A stretch of DNA of 64,000 nucleotides from Armillaria gallica (Eukaryota; Basidiomycota; Agaricomycetes; Agaricales; Physalacriaceae), in NCBI GenBank assembly GCA_037576215.1, contig JBANDB010000003.1, positions 1,922,001 to 1,986,000 on the forward strand, given 5' to 3'. The position numbers were made by a program, and so were the translations under genes. Position 1 is the first letter of the stretch. Each line of letters opens with the position of its first letter. Under the pieces are notes generated by a model. That model made no database searches and was not told where the DNA came from. It worked only from the letters and a program-made list of their open reading frames with translations. Positions 22,891-35,174 of this stretch are shown piece after piece.

Positions 22891-23977
22891 TCAATGCTGA
22901 TACCAAAGGCGGGTGTTCTTGCGTCGTCCGGCGACATTTGGCGTCTGGTTACAAATGCGGGGCGCGAGGGTCTCAATGAGGTCCATATATGTCGCTTCTT
23001 CTCTGAGTTTTCCCAGCTTCAGAACTTTTACGAGCGCGGTCGTGAAGGCACCACCCCATGCCTCACCCCTCTGCTTTGCCCGTGCGACTTCGTCTTCCCT
23101 ACACGCCGCTACAACGACATGGGAATCCATGTCCGGGGTCCAGTCCTCTGCAACGATGGATCGATAGCCGGGGAGATCTTTGAGGATTTCTTCAGCAGCG
23201 AGGAGCATGCCCTCAAGCGACGCACCCTCCTCTGGAGGAGCAGTCCGCACCTCTGAACCTCGAGTGATGCTGCCCGCGTGACAGCAATCGAGAATGACCG
23301 TGATGCGATGTCCTTTTGTGCGGGAGATTTGGGAGAGGATGGTATTGAGCTCCCGGTCAGTGATGCTGGGAATGGGCACCCCGCTGCTGTCGAGGGTGCC
23401 GCGGTCCATGGGACAAAATGCCTCGACGAATTTCGGAGGGCATTCATCCTCGTCGTCGTCATGGTCTGACAGCGGATATCGGGAACCGTGTCCAGCAAAA
23501 AATATAATGATAGGGTCGCCGTGCTCGATATTGGGGTTCGTGGTGAGACTGAGAAGGAGGGATAAAATGTTGGCACGGGATGGGAGGGATGAAGCGTCAG
23601 TCACCGTGTTCCTTGGACCAAGAAGAATTTGGATCCGCTCTCTAGGCACGAGGAGGTCGTCAGTAAGGTACTGCTCCATTGCTAACGCGTCTGCGACGCA
23701 ACCGTTCAGTTGGTACCGTGAATATTCGTCGATCCCCACGAGAACGGCCCAAACTCGATCGGGGCCAATGTGCGGAGGTGGCTGCATTGCCGCTCATCAA
23801 TAATTAAGGTCGATGAAATAAGCGTATAGCTACCTCCAAAAATTTAACATCCTCCATGTCGTGCTCCTCTTCCGTGTGAACCTCGGTCTCGCGTGTGGAG
23901 GACGACGCTTCGCAGTGCTGTCTGTTTAGACTGCTGAGATACGTATGAGTATGTGTGTTCAGACAGTTGTCGCACAT
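22891..23977 (-). CDS. Caspase-domain (peptidase C14, metacaspase-like) protein 1 (344 aa)
   Basis: Two exons, 23977-23834 and 23781-22891, join in frame through a 52-nt intron (GAG|GTAGCT to ATGCAG). Starting at ATG 23,787 would begin translation inside the acceptor, so I prefer the upstream exon, which reads MCDNCLNTHTHTYL and ends DMEDVKFLE. The catalytic exon has the caspase fold: RVWAVLVGIDEY (first strand), FFAGHGSRY with catalytic His about residue 146, an acidic loop (DHDDDEDE), FVEAFCPMD, and VILDCCHAGS with catalytic Cys about 216. Metacaspases cleave after Arg or Lys rather than Asp and act in stress and cell-death pathways in fungi. The N-terminal exon is unlike that of copies 2 and 3. 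Activity is inferred from intact His-Cys residues. Confidence 0.92.
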
Positions 23978-24705
23978 TTGGGGTCCGTGTAGGTTGCAGG
24001 AAGAGGGTAGAGCTGCAGTGATGGGGCATTTTTATAAAGTTTCTTTATGGTAGTCGAAGCCAAATATAGCCATTGATGAGAAGTAAAAAATTACGAGGAA
24101 AATGTGCTTAAGCATTTGATCATACTCAAAGTTGTCAGGCATAGGAGACGTTAAACTAGTAGTAGCAGCTCCGACTATGTACTCATGAGTTTGCGACGCT
24201 TTATTTCTTACCTTTCCACCGTTGTGGCATAATTTCTATTACTTAGTAGACCCAAGTATGGCAATCTCTTTGAAGTCGAAGTACCATCACGTGTCATTAG
24301 AAACATATTGTACCGTTACAATAGTTAAACGGTACAACTTCCGCTATTTGCAAGTTACTTACAACCACTTTCCATCTTCGACTCACCTCACGAGATGATA
24401 GGGACATAACTAAGTAGGGTTTGGCCCAAGTTTGCGACGAAGTCTTACAGTCCTTTATAAGGCAAGTCATTTTCCTATTTAAGGCTTTGATGCCTGCCTA
24501 CGATGTGGCAGATTTTAGTTGCACCTCCCCCTTTTGCCATAATTCTGTATTTGAGTATCATGAACTGTGCTGAGCTCACCAAAAGTTTCAAGACATGTAT
24601 GTCGTGACTCAGAATTAGAAGCAAGCAGTTGTTTGAATACAAGTAACATGTACTATTTCGTTCAATTCGAATGTCATGCATCACGAAGGCCCCGTTCAAG
24701 TAGTA
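23978..24705. other. Intergenic, promoter side of caspase-like gene 1
   Basis: AT-rich with no gene seen. It leads into the transposon-rich region. Confidence 0.4.
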
Positions 24706-24768
24706 GACGCGTGACGAACTGTCATCTTTTGTACTCGGAGTACAAAAAATGACAGCTCGTCACGCGTC
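24706..24768. repeat. 62-bp near-perfect palindrome (foldback, one-base loop)
   Basis: The left arm at 24,706-24,736 starts GACGCGTGACGA and ends TTTTGTACTC. The right arm at 24,738-24,768 is its reverse complement with about three mismatches. The centre is GTACTC-G-GAGTAC. Such a structure would fold into a long hairpin in RNA or single-stranded DNA. It is most easily explained as a small foldback element; I cannot see target duplications. Confidence 0.85.
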
Positions 24769-25162
24769 ACCAGCGGCTCGTTCGAACTGCGTCACCACGA
24801 AATTTGCCCTAACCGGACCCAAACTTCACATCAAGATAAAAATTCATAAATCTTTCCCTACAATGTACATTTGCTGCTTTTGAAAATGATGATAGTGTTT
24901 TAGTAGTTTATAAATGAGCCTGCTATGTCCGAACCGACATGGGGTGCTTCAAAGTCACTCAACGCTTCGAAGTAGGCGAAGTCGGGAAGCTCCCGCCAAG
25001 CTGTGTCCGGAAAATTTACCGATTCTGGGCCTCAAATATGGAAACTCGGACACGCCTTTTGATGGTCCAGTAGGTCCGGAGGTCCCGGTAGGCCAAATTT
25101 CTTCCGTTCGGAGCGACGCTAATTACAAGCACTGTCGCCAGGAACTATGTCCCCAAAATGTC

Positions 25163-25277
25163 TAGTCTCGTTCCCACCCATAAAAGTCATATCTCTTTCT
25201 CCTCGGAGGAATCGGTCCGAGTCACATTTTGCGGAGGTTGAAGATAGGGACAGAGTATGGCCCGCGAGTTGTTGTCA
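25163..25277 (+). repeat. Dispersed repeat, copy 1
   Basis: About 115 bases beginning TAGTCTCGTTCCCACCC and containing GGAGGAATCGGTCCGA and GGGACAGAGT recur in the same orientation at 61,916-62,045. The second copy has a short internal insertion. Confidence 0.75.
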
Positions 25278-25654
25278 ACTGCGCAAATCGTGGGTACCAC
25301 GTAGACACGACACGCTAGAACGGATGGGGACGAGACTAAAAATATCCAGAATTATGCAAACCGTGGGACAAGGGGTGCAAATTTTGGGACTGCTTGGCGG
25401 GAGCTTCCCGGGGCCTGCGTCCGGGTCGCTTAGTCAGCTCTACTTTTGGACAGTGGCCAATGTACTGCACAGAATCAGAGTATTTTTTACCGTATTTTGC
25501 AAATTATGCATAAAATAGTGAAAATTTGGAAATATTTTGACCATTTTTCTCAGTAAAGAAGCTGTAAAAAAACCTGGAACATTTTCTTCATTTTCACTGG
25601 TCAAAATACTTTGGCTTTCGTTCAGTGCTAAAAAGATGATTTCCGAGGTCGAAA

Positions 25655-26300
25655 AAAAGGATAGGTGACCCACAACCATTCCTGCCTCTTTGGGACGAGC
25701 TTCGATCAGCCGGCAAGTCTTCGGCAGACGATCAAAGGCATGTGTAGAAGTCGAACTTCATATTCTTTCGGACTCGGCGCGTTTCCGTCTTCTATCGTGC
25801 ATCACAATGCGCGAAAGTTTATATTGGAATAAAAAGCGACTTGTACAAACACAAAAATAGTCTCCCTTCTTTCGAGATCTGGTAAAAATGCTATAAATAC
25901 ATTGTGTTCATAATTTAAATACAAGTTTGCACTGAAGAAGCATAATCATTGGTAACAATGGTCTGTGAGCCAGTGAATTATAGAAACAGCTTGCACCTCC
26001 AAAAACAAAGGTAAGGACATATATCCAAGAGGACTCTGAGTCCAATCCGAATTTCCAAGGCCTGGGTTTAGTCAATGCTACTAAATAATTGTTACCACCT
26101 TCATCTCTCCTCATTACGCAGCGTACCATAGAAGGCGGGAGTGCGCAAGGAGACCTTACGACTCCGAGTCCGAAGGAATATAGAAAGAATATGAAGTTCG
26201 AATGCTACATGTGCCTTCGACCGTATGCCGAACACTTGCCAACCGATCGAAGCTCGTCCCAAAGAGGCAGGAATGGTTGTGGCCCGCCTACTGTATCCCG
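25655..26300. repeat. Inverted repeat pair of about 130 bp
   Basis: The segment about 25,655-25,790 is, on the opposite strand, closely similar to about 26,150-26,300; both contain CAAAGAGGCAGGAATGGTTG in the same relative context. About 360 bp of AT-rich DNA separates the arms. No frame stays open through both arms, so these are probably decayed transposon ends or a foldback element. Confidence 0.65.
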
Positions 26301-26548
26301 AAAAAAATTGGGAAAGTGTGACAACATGTGATATAGGTCACGATCCCTGCCAAATTGTCATGCTCGGCCAAATTTATCCAGACAAATTTTACTTCCCGCA
26401 ATGTTCACCCTATGAGAATTGCGTCTAGACCAAGTAATCCTCTCATGAGAAGGAGCATTTTGGCTAGAAGAATAAGAAATCGGGTCAAAACTGACCTTCC
26501 TATTTATTTTGGTTGTACAAAAGTAGCAGTGACTAAGTGCCCCAGGCG

Positions 26549-27547
26549 GCCAGGCCTAGTGTTGCCGTGGCGTGGCTAAATATGGCGCGCTGGCCAAGCC
26601 GAGCCACAATAAGCCTAGCCGAGCCGTAAATTCGGCTCACGGCTAAAAAGAGCTTGAAGCCGAGTTCAAGCCGGCGCACGTGGCTTACGCTCGGCTTCGC
26701 CATGGCCCAATGCCAAATTAGGAGAGCAGACATGTCATGTCCTTTCCTTCGTCGTTGTACCTCCATCTTCATCCGTATAACCTGGAATCCCTTTTGTTAC
26801 TCTATAGCCTCACAATACATATGTTTTCAGCCTATGCTCTACATGTGTGACCCTACCATTTTGCTTGACTGCTGCCACAGCTGCCTGTTAAACCAACTCC
26901 AAGGCCTTGAGGATGATGGCAAGTAAAATGGGCATGAATTTTACAGTGATGGTGCACAACTTATCTACTGTACACACGGTTGAGTTAATTCCATATTTTA
27001 ACCTCCTGTTTTCTTTGCAACCACCATTTCTGAGGACATGTACAATTGAGCTTCGCAAAGGTTGAGTATCTTATGTTCATAATAATCAATGTTGCTATCC
27101 AACATTATTGCTTGTATTTGCTCTTGATGTCCTGCCAATTCAAGCATATCACAATGAATTTTTTCTCTTGCGAAAGAGGCCTGACGAAAACGACTAAGCC
27201 GGAAGCAATAGAAGCACTTCTGATGTTGAAGTTTTCCATTCGGGGACTTAGGTTTACGGATGAGGAAGCACAGCTACATGGACTGGAAGAGCTAATTGGC
27301 CATCAGATACCTGTTGCAGAGGATGTGCACGCATTTATCAAGTCGCTAGAAGGTGAACTCGGATAGTATTGTCGTTTTGTAATCAATTTCCTTTTATGAT
27401 GACGCGCCGTGGCCTGCGCCTTTAGCCGACTGGGCCAGCCGTAGCCGCATCCAAATTTATGGCTCGGCTCGGCTTATAAATTTTCCAAAGCCGTCATTGG
27501 CCGAGCCGCGCTGGGTTTCGCCGCGCCACGGCAACACTAGCCAGGCC
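26549..27547. mobile_element. Non-autonomous hAT element with 8-bp target duplication
   Basis: The element spans 26,557-27,539 (983 bp). Its ends are inverted repeats of TAGTGTTGCCGTGGCG (right end read on the minus strand). It is flanked by the perfect 8-bp direct repeat GCCAGGCC at 26,549-26,556 and 27,540-27,547. An 8-bp duplication with TAGTG ends is diagnostic of the hAT superfamily. Near both ends there are clustered CCGAGCC and GGCTCGGC motifs, as expected for hAT transposase binding sites. The interior keeps only a fragment of transposase, so the element needed a helper copy. It sits inside older transposon sequence. Confidence 0.9.
27160..27366 (+). pseudogene. Remnant of hAT transposase C-terminus
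   Basis: Inside the hAT element a short frame reads FFSCERGLTKTTKPEAIEAL and then LLMLKFSIRG, with a stop at 27,364-27,366. The spacing of Phe-Ser, Arg-Gly, then a Lys/Pro turn and a helical AIEALLMLKF resembles the end of the hAT dimerisation domain. The catalytic region is absent. The assignment is a pattern inference supported by the surrounding hAT ends. Confidence 0.5.
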
Positions 27548-28156
27548 CCGGGAAGCTCCCGCCAAGCTTGTCCGACATTCTGCAAATGCCTTATTATGGT
27601 AACTTTCTCATTTTATAACATAACGAGCATTATAAAGTATTCATCGTTGACTAAGAGCTACAAGATTCTACCAGGAGCAATATATAGAGGCATGTGTTTT
27701 TTCCATGTATTTTTTATTCTCTTATCCTTCGCTTTTCACGTTCGCTAACCAGGATTATTAGGTAGATAAAAAGGCCACGTGCCGCCTAATCGCCATTTTT
27801 AGACCTTTTTAGGCCTTATCTGACGAAAGTCCGGATAATATGCCCTAATCAGGCATTTACACTTTCTCGGACACTGTGTCCGGATTTTTGCATATTTGAG
27901 GCCCTAAAAAGGCCAAATCCTTGTCCATAGTTTGCATATTTGACAGCCAAATTTTGCCCCCGTTGTCCGCAGTTTGCATAATTTAGGACCTTTTCGGATG
28001 ATATCTGGCCAGAACCTTCCTCCGCGGACCTCCCGGGAAATTTTTAGGCCTACCGGGACCTCCGGACCTCCCGGACCGTCAAAGGTTTGTCCGAGTTTGC
28101 ATATTTTACTCCCAAATCTTTGCATAAGTATTTGAGGCCCAAAATCGGCAAATTTT

Positions 28157-31151
28157 CAGTACTATGGGTGGTGGGGAAATGCAAATTTTTGATAGATGAT
28201 TTTCTGTAGCTCTCACCTGTGCTCCGTTTCCTTGGAAGTTTTACAGGTATCTTCTTAAATGTGTTCTAATGCTAAAGTAAAAATCCTTGGGGCTTTCATT
28301 GAGTAGAGCAAGCGTCGGACGGTGGCCGAGGTGCAAGTGTCAAAAAATCGCGATGTGCAAAATTCCGTCACAGCAAACGTCACGGTCAAATTGGAAGTCC
28401 GACGATGCCGGCCGCGGCTTTCCGAAGAAGGAACGCGGTTGCACTGCATTGTCGCCACAAAACGGCACACCGGACATTGAAATTGTCACGTTCTGTAACG
28501 CTGAATCCAATGTATCTCTCATTTTTTGTGCATCCCTCAAGCAATAGGTTCGTATTTTTTTGTGTTGAACTCTTACAACGAGCCTTAATCATGCCCCCAT
28601 GTCATTCCGAGGCTGTTCAACGCTACAAGTGTGAAACCGGAGGCAGCCGGTCTTGACAAAGGCCGATTTCAGCCAGTTTTTGCTGTCTCAAAACGCTTCC
28701 TCTATACCTACAAGTAACATTATCGCTCAGTATTAGTTATATACATTCATTGAAGTATCAAAAAAAAAAAACCGAAGCGAACACCTTGCTAAAACGTGCT
28801 GAAAACCGAAATTTGCACATCGCGATCCATTTGCAGATTGTGATCGGGCACACCTAATGATGTCATAACACTATTTTTCTCTGATGTCATAATTTTTCGA
28901 AAACGGCAAAGTTCAAAATTCGTCAGTGAGTGTGACCTGCAAAATTTTTGATTGCGTCTGCAGCCGCAAAACTGTGTGATTAGTCGAAGCAACTTGTATG
29001 CAATCTGAGGTACATGGCGTGGAAAACTAACACAAAATGGGCCTATTTTATTGATGAACCAGCAAGATTTTCTATGGTAAGTAAGTAATAATTTAGCGAT
29101 GTGCACCTATCCGTACTATGGTGGATACGTACGGGTCCGTACCGTGAACACCCCTGACAACCCAGAATGCGGCCATATATGATATTCATACAAACCACAG
29201 TTGAAGTACGGACTTCGAAGTTCGAAGGAGGCTGGGGACTATCCAATGGTATTGAGATGGGTAAATTCAATGATCTTAATGAAGCTGATCGCACTATGAT
29301 AGATACCTGCCCCCATCAGGAAACCGCCTAGAAATTGTCCGTATGCGGACAACGGTACAAATATGACATCAGTTGTACCATATGGCTTATGGCCACATCC
29401 GTACCAATATTGTGCCAAAAGGCCTAGCGTACATCCTCCTCAAATAAAATTTAGGAGATTTAGAAAGGTTTGTTTTTGGGGAAGCTCAATTTCACGTACG
29501 TGACAGTTCAGAGCGGGTGTTCAAGTTTGCAGGGTGATAAAAGAACAAAACCACGTTGTTATGTAGTGGTCAGTGGACACGTCATGGCTGCGCCTCGTAT
29601 AATAAAATCGAACCAATGGATATTGTTACTTTCAGCATGAACGCGAGAGATTTCCGAAGGGGACTGGATAAGCAATAAGCAGCGGATGACGACCATATTT
29701 GGTCCGACATCATCACCATCATTAGACTAGCGCCGGCTATACTACCAAGAAATCGCCCAAACAAGGAAAACAGCAACGAAAGCGTCAGTCAGGACCTGCA
29801 GTATTTTCTGCATAGATCACCTCTCTGATGTCCTCGGCCTTCAGCACCATTAGCATCCGGGCGACAAATTGAGATTTTCCGTGAGCTAACACATGAGAAA
29901 CGGAAATGGAGGGTAGAAGAGAACGGTTCAGCGATATAATAGCTTGGCGTACCGCCGCTTGTATTGTCGCCTTGAAAGGGACTCGCCGTCGCTCCATCTG
30001 GGTCGTAGCTGCCGACATAAATTTTTATTGAACCATCGCCTCTCCTGCAACGGTATGAGACTGTGAAAAGAGACTAAGAGCGGGACTAATATGGACGTAC
30101 CAATGCCACATTCTATTAATACATTTATACTATCCCCATCCAGACCGTCAGATCAGAATGCCAGAATTGATTCAGTGGAAGCAAAATTCCAGGAACGGTG
30201 GCCTTGCAATTTCTTCGATTGATTAGGAAGATGGTTTATGCACTTCAAATTTGTAGACGCCCAGCCATGCCATTTTGTCCGACAAAATGTGTCAATTGCC
30301 TCTCCTTGTCGAGGGCTTCAGGTTACTTACCCTTGACAGCCTCCAAAATTTTGGCCCTGAGCAGCCTTTATTTCAACAATCACGGCACAAACTTCTGCAC
30401 CTTATCTGCATACTAGTCTTGTTCGTCGGAGGACACTCCAAGTAGTCAAGGAGGCCGTGCAGGTGTGGGCCAAAAGATCCGAACACGACACAGCTGGGTG
30501 GCGACTATTTTGAACGAGTCAAAATAGAATCGGATTTTGCCTTCAGTCAAAATCCAGGGATTTGCCTGATAAGGAAATATCGAAGGATTTGGCCCCGCCG
30601 AAAATTGGCATCTCGGATTTTGATTCAATTTACCCATCCACAAATAGTCGCCTCCTAGCTGTGCGAACAAGAGATGTGGCTACAAAATTCAGCAAAGAGG
30701 ATATACCAAGCAGCCGAGCCTAGCTGAGATGCGTTGAACCTCCCTTAAAAACGACCCCAGAAGTATGCCCTCATTTTTTGTGCTGTTCCAGAGGGAGAGA
30801 CTGGCGCGACTCGCGACTCGCAGATACTCGGAAGCTGGTCATAGCTGGTCATCAAGGGTGGAAACAAAGAGGTTAAAGGCACGTGAATGACTTTTCTCCC
30901 TCATACTCAACGGCAATCTAATTCCTCGCGCGTTATGGCCGTTATAACTCGTCACGTCGTGGATCTAGACATTTCCGGAAGCCCCGTCCTTCTTTCCTTC
31001 CTTCCTTCTCGCACTTTGCTACAGGAGGGGTAGGAAGACATATCCCGGTGTGCCAACCCTTTCTAACGACCGCTCGTTCAGTATGTCCGTGATTATCTGG
31101 AAGTGCTGCGTCTCGGAGCTGTCAAATAACACGACCCAGATTTGAAAAGCG
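28157..31151. other. Intergenic or decayed repeats, no supportable gene
   Basis: Contains inverted fragments with CGCGATGTGCAAA near 28,350 and its reverse near 28,815, and a poly-A run at 28,760-28,771. Minus-strand frames at 30,018-29,785 and 29,776-29,582 have mildly protein-like composition but no domain and no clear splice link. Probably decayed mobile DNA. Confidence 0.35.
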
Positions 31152-31547
31152 ATGGTAAAGATGTCCCACCCAATATTTCGACCACCGCAAGCCGCGTCAT
31201 CGAAAGAGGACCCCAACGTAGGTCTTCAAAGGAAACCAGACGCCGAGCGAGAATCATCGAGGTCGCCCTATCCGAACTGGCATACATTTGTGCGACAAAT
31301 ATTGGACGAGAGTGTCTTCCGCCCTAGGCTCTGGCTGTGGATTGACCCTTGCTCCGTCGCATCCATACCCGACCCCGGTGTACAGCTGATGCCTGTCTGG
31401 AAGGGCTACTGTTTCAATAGCCGGACTCTCTTTTTGATTCGACGTGGCCAAATACCGAGCGCTATCAACGAGATCGCCCTTCACAGTCATATTTCACGGA
31501 ATGGGTGCGCAAAGCTTTGTTCCTACGGAGCTTCGCTTCTTAAGTAG
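31152..31547 (+). CDS. Possible orphan gene or gene fragment (131 codons)
   Basis: The frame opens MVKMSHPIFRPPQAASSKED and contains a Trp-rich stretch (RPRLWLWIDPC, LMPVWKGYC). The composition is more protein-like than its neighbours. A further frame downstream (31,676-31,903, with RRFPAGEQITQNATDETIPD) lies after a good donor and acceptor pair (about 31,656 to 31,703), but I could not join the two without a stop. No domain, no paralogue. Could be a decayed gene. Confidence 0.25.
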   Translation: MVKMSHPIFRPPQAASSKEDPNVGLQRKPDAERESSRSPYPNWHTFVRQILDESVFRPRLWLWIDPCSVASIPDPGVQLMPVWKGYCFNSRTLFLIRRGQIPSAINEIALHSHISRNGCAKLCSYGASLLK

Positions 31548-31903
31548 ATTCGCAGAACTCCTCTGATACCCCAACACAAAGTAGCGCTGCGCCACACGTC
31601 TTAGGCTTTAATGGATCCCTCAAAGTCGCATACCCGTATCATTTCCACGATTTCTGGTATGTCTTCCTTGTCTTTTTGCACTCCTTCGCCCTCATCTCGC
31701 TTAGGTGGAAGCTGTTTGATCTATCACAAAATTTCACGGACCTTGGCCGGCGCTTCCCAGCTGGTGAGCAGATTACCCAGAACGCTACTGATGAGACGAT
31801 ACCGGACAGGGTAGTGGACGACAAGCGCGATCTAGACTGGCCAGCTGTGCTCAAAAGGGCGTTTGAATCCTACATAGGCAATCGGATATCATTACAATGG
31901 TAG

Positions 31904-34900
31904 CGCGCTCAATTTTTCTGCGCTCTTAAGACGGCTAGCACTTCAAAAATGAAGGCAGAGAGCATTGGAGGAAGCAGCACTATTCTGGAAGAACGAAGTA
32001 GGCAAGCTGTAATAATAGGTAGAACAGTGTCGCTGGCGTTATATTGGAATACAAATTTTGCGCTAATTCTAACAGCCGATACAATTTTATGAGCTATATA
32101 AATTCGCACCGAATTTACATTAATGGTCAGAAATCTCAAGATTGAAGGCTACCACGTGGGCAACCCGACTTGTTCAAAACAACTATCATCCATGTTCCCC
32201 AGCTGCGTCGGCTTCTGACAGTGCTGGCCACTACCACATATCAAGGAACTTAGAAGGCTTAGCAAAGTTGTCTTTTTGATCTTTTTGATAAGCGCTACGG
32301 GATGCTTCGAAGCTTGTCACCGAGATGGTGTCAGTTTTGTCCGTCGACCCTAGCAGGATGCGATGAGAGGGTCTTCGAGTTCACCCTGACAGGTGCTTGA
32401 GGGAGCGATAGGGCCGAGATTTTACAAGCATTATGGGGTTCTCGGTGCGTTCACGCTTCGATTTAAAGATATCTCCCAGCTAATGTGAACGAACATTTAG
32501 TGTCAGCCTACTCGAATTGCCCTCAGAATTGGATTCGGCCCGAGGAATGAGCACTCCATTCCAGACATTCCCCCACGGCTCAGTTGTGCGTGCGTCGGTG
32601 GATTCGCATTGTTCGTTGCACACGCGGCCAGATCCTTGGCTCTGAATGGTTGATCTGGAAAGATGTCTCGCCATACTCCGCTCCCAACACCCGTCTTGCC
32701 TCGTTGTTCGTCGGAAGGCTCGCAGCTGGATGAAGGTGATGTGTCGGCGAAGTTTGTATCCTACACCTCGGTGGATGTGCTTTTTGGTCCAATTCACATC
32801 TGTTGTCTTTGTGCATGCATCTATTCGTTTGTGATTCTTCATTCGCCGGAAGTACCTTCACGCTATAGAGGTCTGACCACAATATCAAACTCTTCATTTC
32901 ACGGAACCTTGCCTGAAAACTTTGCCAAACCACGAGAATATGCATCGACAGGGAACTGACTCCTTGGGGAGGTCAATGAATTCTATCTGACGAATTTGAC
33001 ACACCGAAGCCTTCCACAAGGGAGCCATGCTTCTTGATCTCAGACTCTCTAGTTGCTACCCTCGCCGTCAATGTTCTTTTTTCCCGCAGAGCTCCTTCGT
33101 CGAGACGTACTTATCTCGTCAGCTAGAGCAAGGGGACGACATTATAGCTATGTTCTCACACAAGATAGGATCAATGAAGGCAAGTGGGATATGATGTCAT
33201 GATAAAATTACCACCTATAATTAGAATAAAGAGGAGATCAACCAGTCGACGAAAGTAAGCGAGGCCTAGTTATGCCAACTTGTCCAGTGCAAAATTTGTT
33301 TCTGTAGAGCGCTTTTTTGCAACGTTGATCCTTGTGGATCCGATCAAGTTCTCCGGAAGACATTGCCTGTTTAACAACCAGATATAGAGGATGCACCACT
33401 GTCTCCATAACGGATACAGGAGTACATTGAGCGAGTACCAAACACGGCGAAGGATGAAAAGGGTATAGGGTGCATACATTTTCTGTCTTTCCGCTGCCGC
33501 AATTCTGACTTTGTACTGCCTCTGCAGCTCCTCTGAGTCTTTTTCCCTCCATACCTGCCAGCTTCCTTCGCTAATTGATGCATCCATCCAACAAGAGGAT
33601 ATCTCAGAGTAACTGAAGAGACTGTGTTATGTACCGTCCTAGCGAAATCCGGGAGGAAAAAAGCGACATGACGCGTTCCATTTAGGCGAATTTAACCAAA
33701 TCTCTCACAGATTTTTTGTCGGGATCTCAGCGAGAGAGTCGAGACGATATCGTGTCCTTGCATGTCTCTTTACACTATCTGGCTCACAACTCAGCGACAA
33801 TACGAATTAGCATTTTTAGAGTGGACCGGCAACTTTTCGACCCATTTTCGAAGTCATCCAGACACGCCCTGGGCGATTTGGTGATGGCGGTGCTTTATTG
33901 GGACAAAAGCGACTGATTCTTACAAGTTAAAAGCCGTTCACGCTGTCGAGTGTCGCTGCGCCTGAGTTCTCAGTTGTTACTGGCCGAAATTGCAATTGAA
34001 ACCTCAACATTCTCTTCTCTAGCACCACGAGTCATATACCAGGGATGACTTGATGAGAAAAGATGACGATGCCGTTGAGCTAAAGCCAGGTAAAGCATCG
34101 TCTGCACCTTTTTCGCCACCCTGCAGTTCAACTCATGCAGCTGTGCAAAGAAGCTTCCTCAGTCCGTCGACCCATTCTCAAACATAACACATCGTTCTCT
34201 TCCTTCATCTGCATATGGCTGTACTGTTAAATCGTCGGAATCTCTGCCCGCGTTTTTCGAACGTCTATATAGAATGTATGTGTTGCAAGGCTTTAACATT
34301 TTTTGGGGAAGACTAATTCATGTTCCCAGTTTCTGACTCCTCTGAAACCATCTTTTCCTTCCGACGCTGGAACGGAGTTGAGATGCCGACCTTGGGACAG
34401 AAGTGTAGAGACTAGGCGGACAATGGTTTCTCGCGAACGTATCTAGGCATCGGTTTTTCTCCACATCGGCACATCGTATTGAACACGTAGCGGCAAAAGC
34501 TCTGTCCTCGAGTTCTCGATGTGTGTAGGAGACGCCTCTTGACCTATGGTGGAAACGCTCCGACTACAATGATGGCCGCTAACGGAATGCAGCAAGGTGC
34601 ACTCTCGTATCCTCCAGAGCTGTCCTTGTCATACTTGAGCATATCGTCAATGAGATCGTCCGGGGGTGTCACTTCCTTCTCCAGGAGTTCGGACCTCGGT
34701 ATAATTCCTACCTTCTTTATTCAAGCATATTGCTATGTAATGTTTCGTAGACGAACCCTTCGTATGTGATGATGATATGAAGACAGTGACATTGCGACAT
34801 ATTGCGACCTCCGAAATTTGTTATTTCACCAGTGACCTCGGCCTTGCCCTGCCCAGCCCCTTGACCACGGGGCGATTCACCAATCGACAAGTGCTAGCCT

Positions 34901-35174
34901 GCCCCACAAGTGCATCACAGTACGTAATAATACATAGAATTGCCATTGTAGTCTTGGAAATCTGACCTTGATTAGCACTAGGTTCGTTCCCACCCGAACT
35001 ATACTATTCAGCAGGATGTACCTTTTCGCACTCAATGGAAAGCCTCATAACCTAAACTCTCTCTAGACTCCCTCTTCTCTTAGTGGTGGATACTAGGGAA
35101 TATAAGGCATAAGCGGAGAGTATATTTCAAAGGAACTCGATAATAAACGTCCAACGTTTTGCGTCCACTGCAGA
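31904..35174. other. Intergenic, no supportable gene
   Basis: Open frames on both strands are short and lack domains. The segment about 34,100-34,560 resembles about 18,970-19,440 and so is a shared remnant. The promoter of the transporter gene should lie at the right end. Confidence 0.4.

Larger units (their letters stand above)
24982..28156. mobile_element. Nest of DNA-transposon remnants
   Basis: Related repeats occur in both orientations. A 20-mer of the form GGGAAGCTCCCGCCAAGC lies at 24,982-25,001 (+), 25,392-25,411 (inverted) and 27,548-27,567 (+). A longer block sharing CTCCGGACCT-type GC-rich motifs and TTTGGGCCTCAAATA lies at about 25,017-25,094 and, inverted, at 28,047-28,151, separated by 3 kb. 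These look like subterminal repeat arrays of a large DNA transposon whose core was lost and into which a hAT element later jumped. No complete transposase remains. Confidence 0.6.

Noticed and set aside
23785..23787. ATG at 23,787 as start of caspase-like protein 1
   Set aside because: It lies within the intron acceptor ATGCAG; an upstream exon with an in-frame ATG and matching phase exists, and copies 2 and 3 also have a 5' exon at this position.
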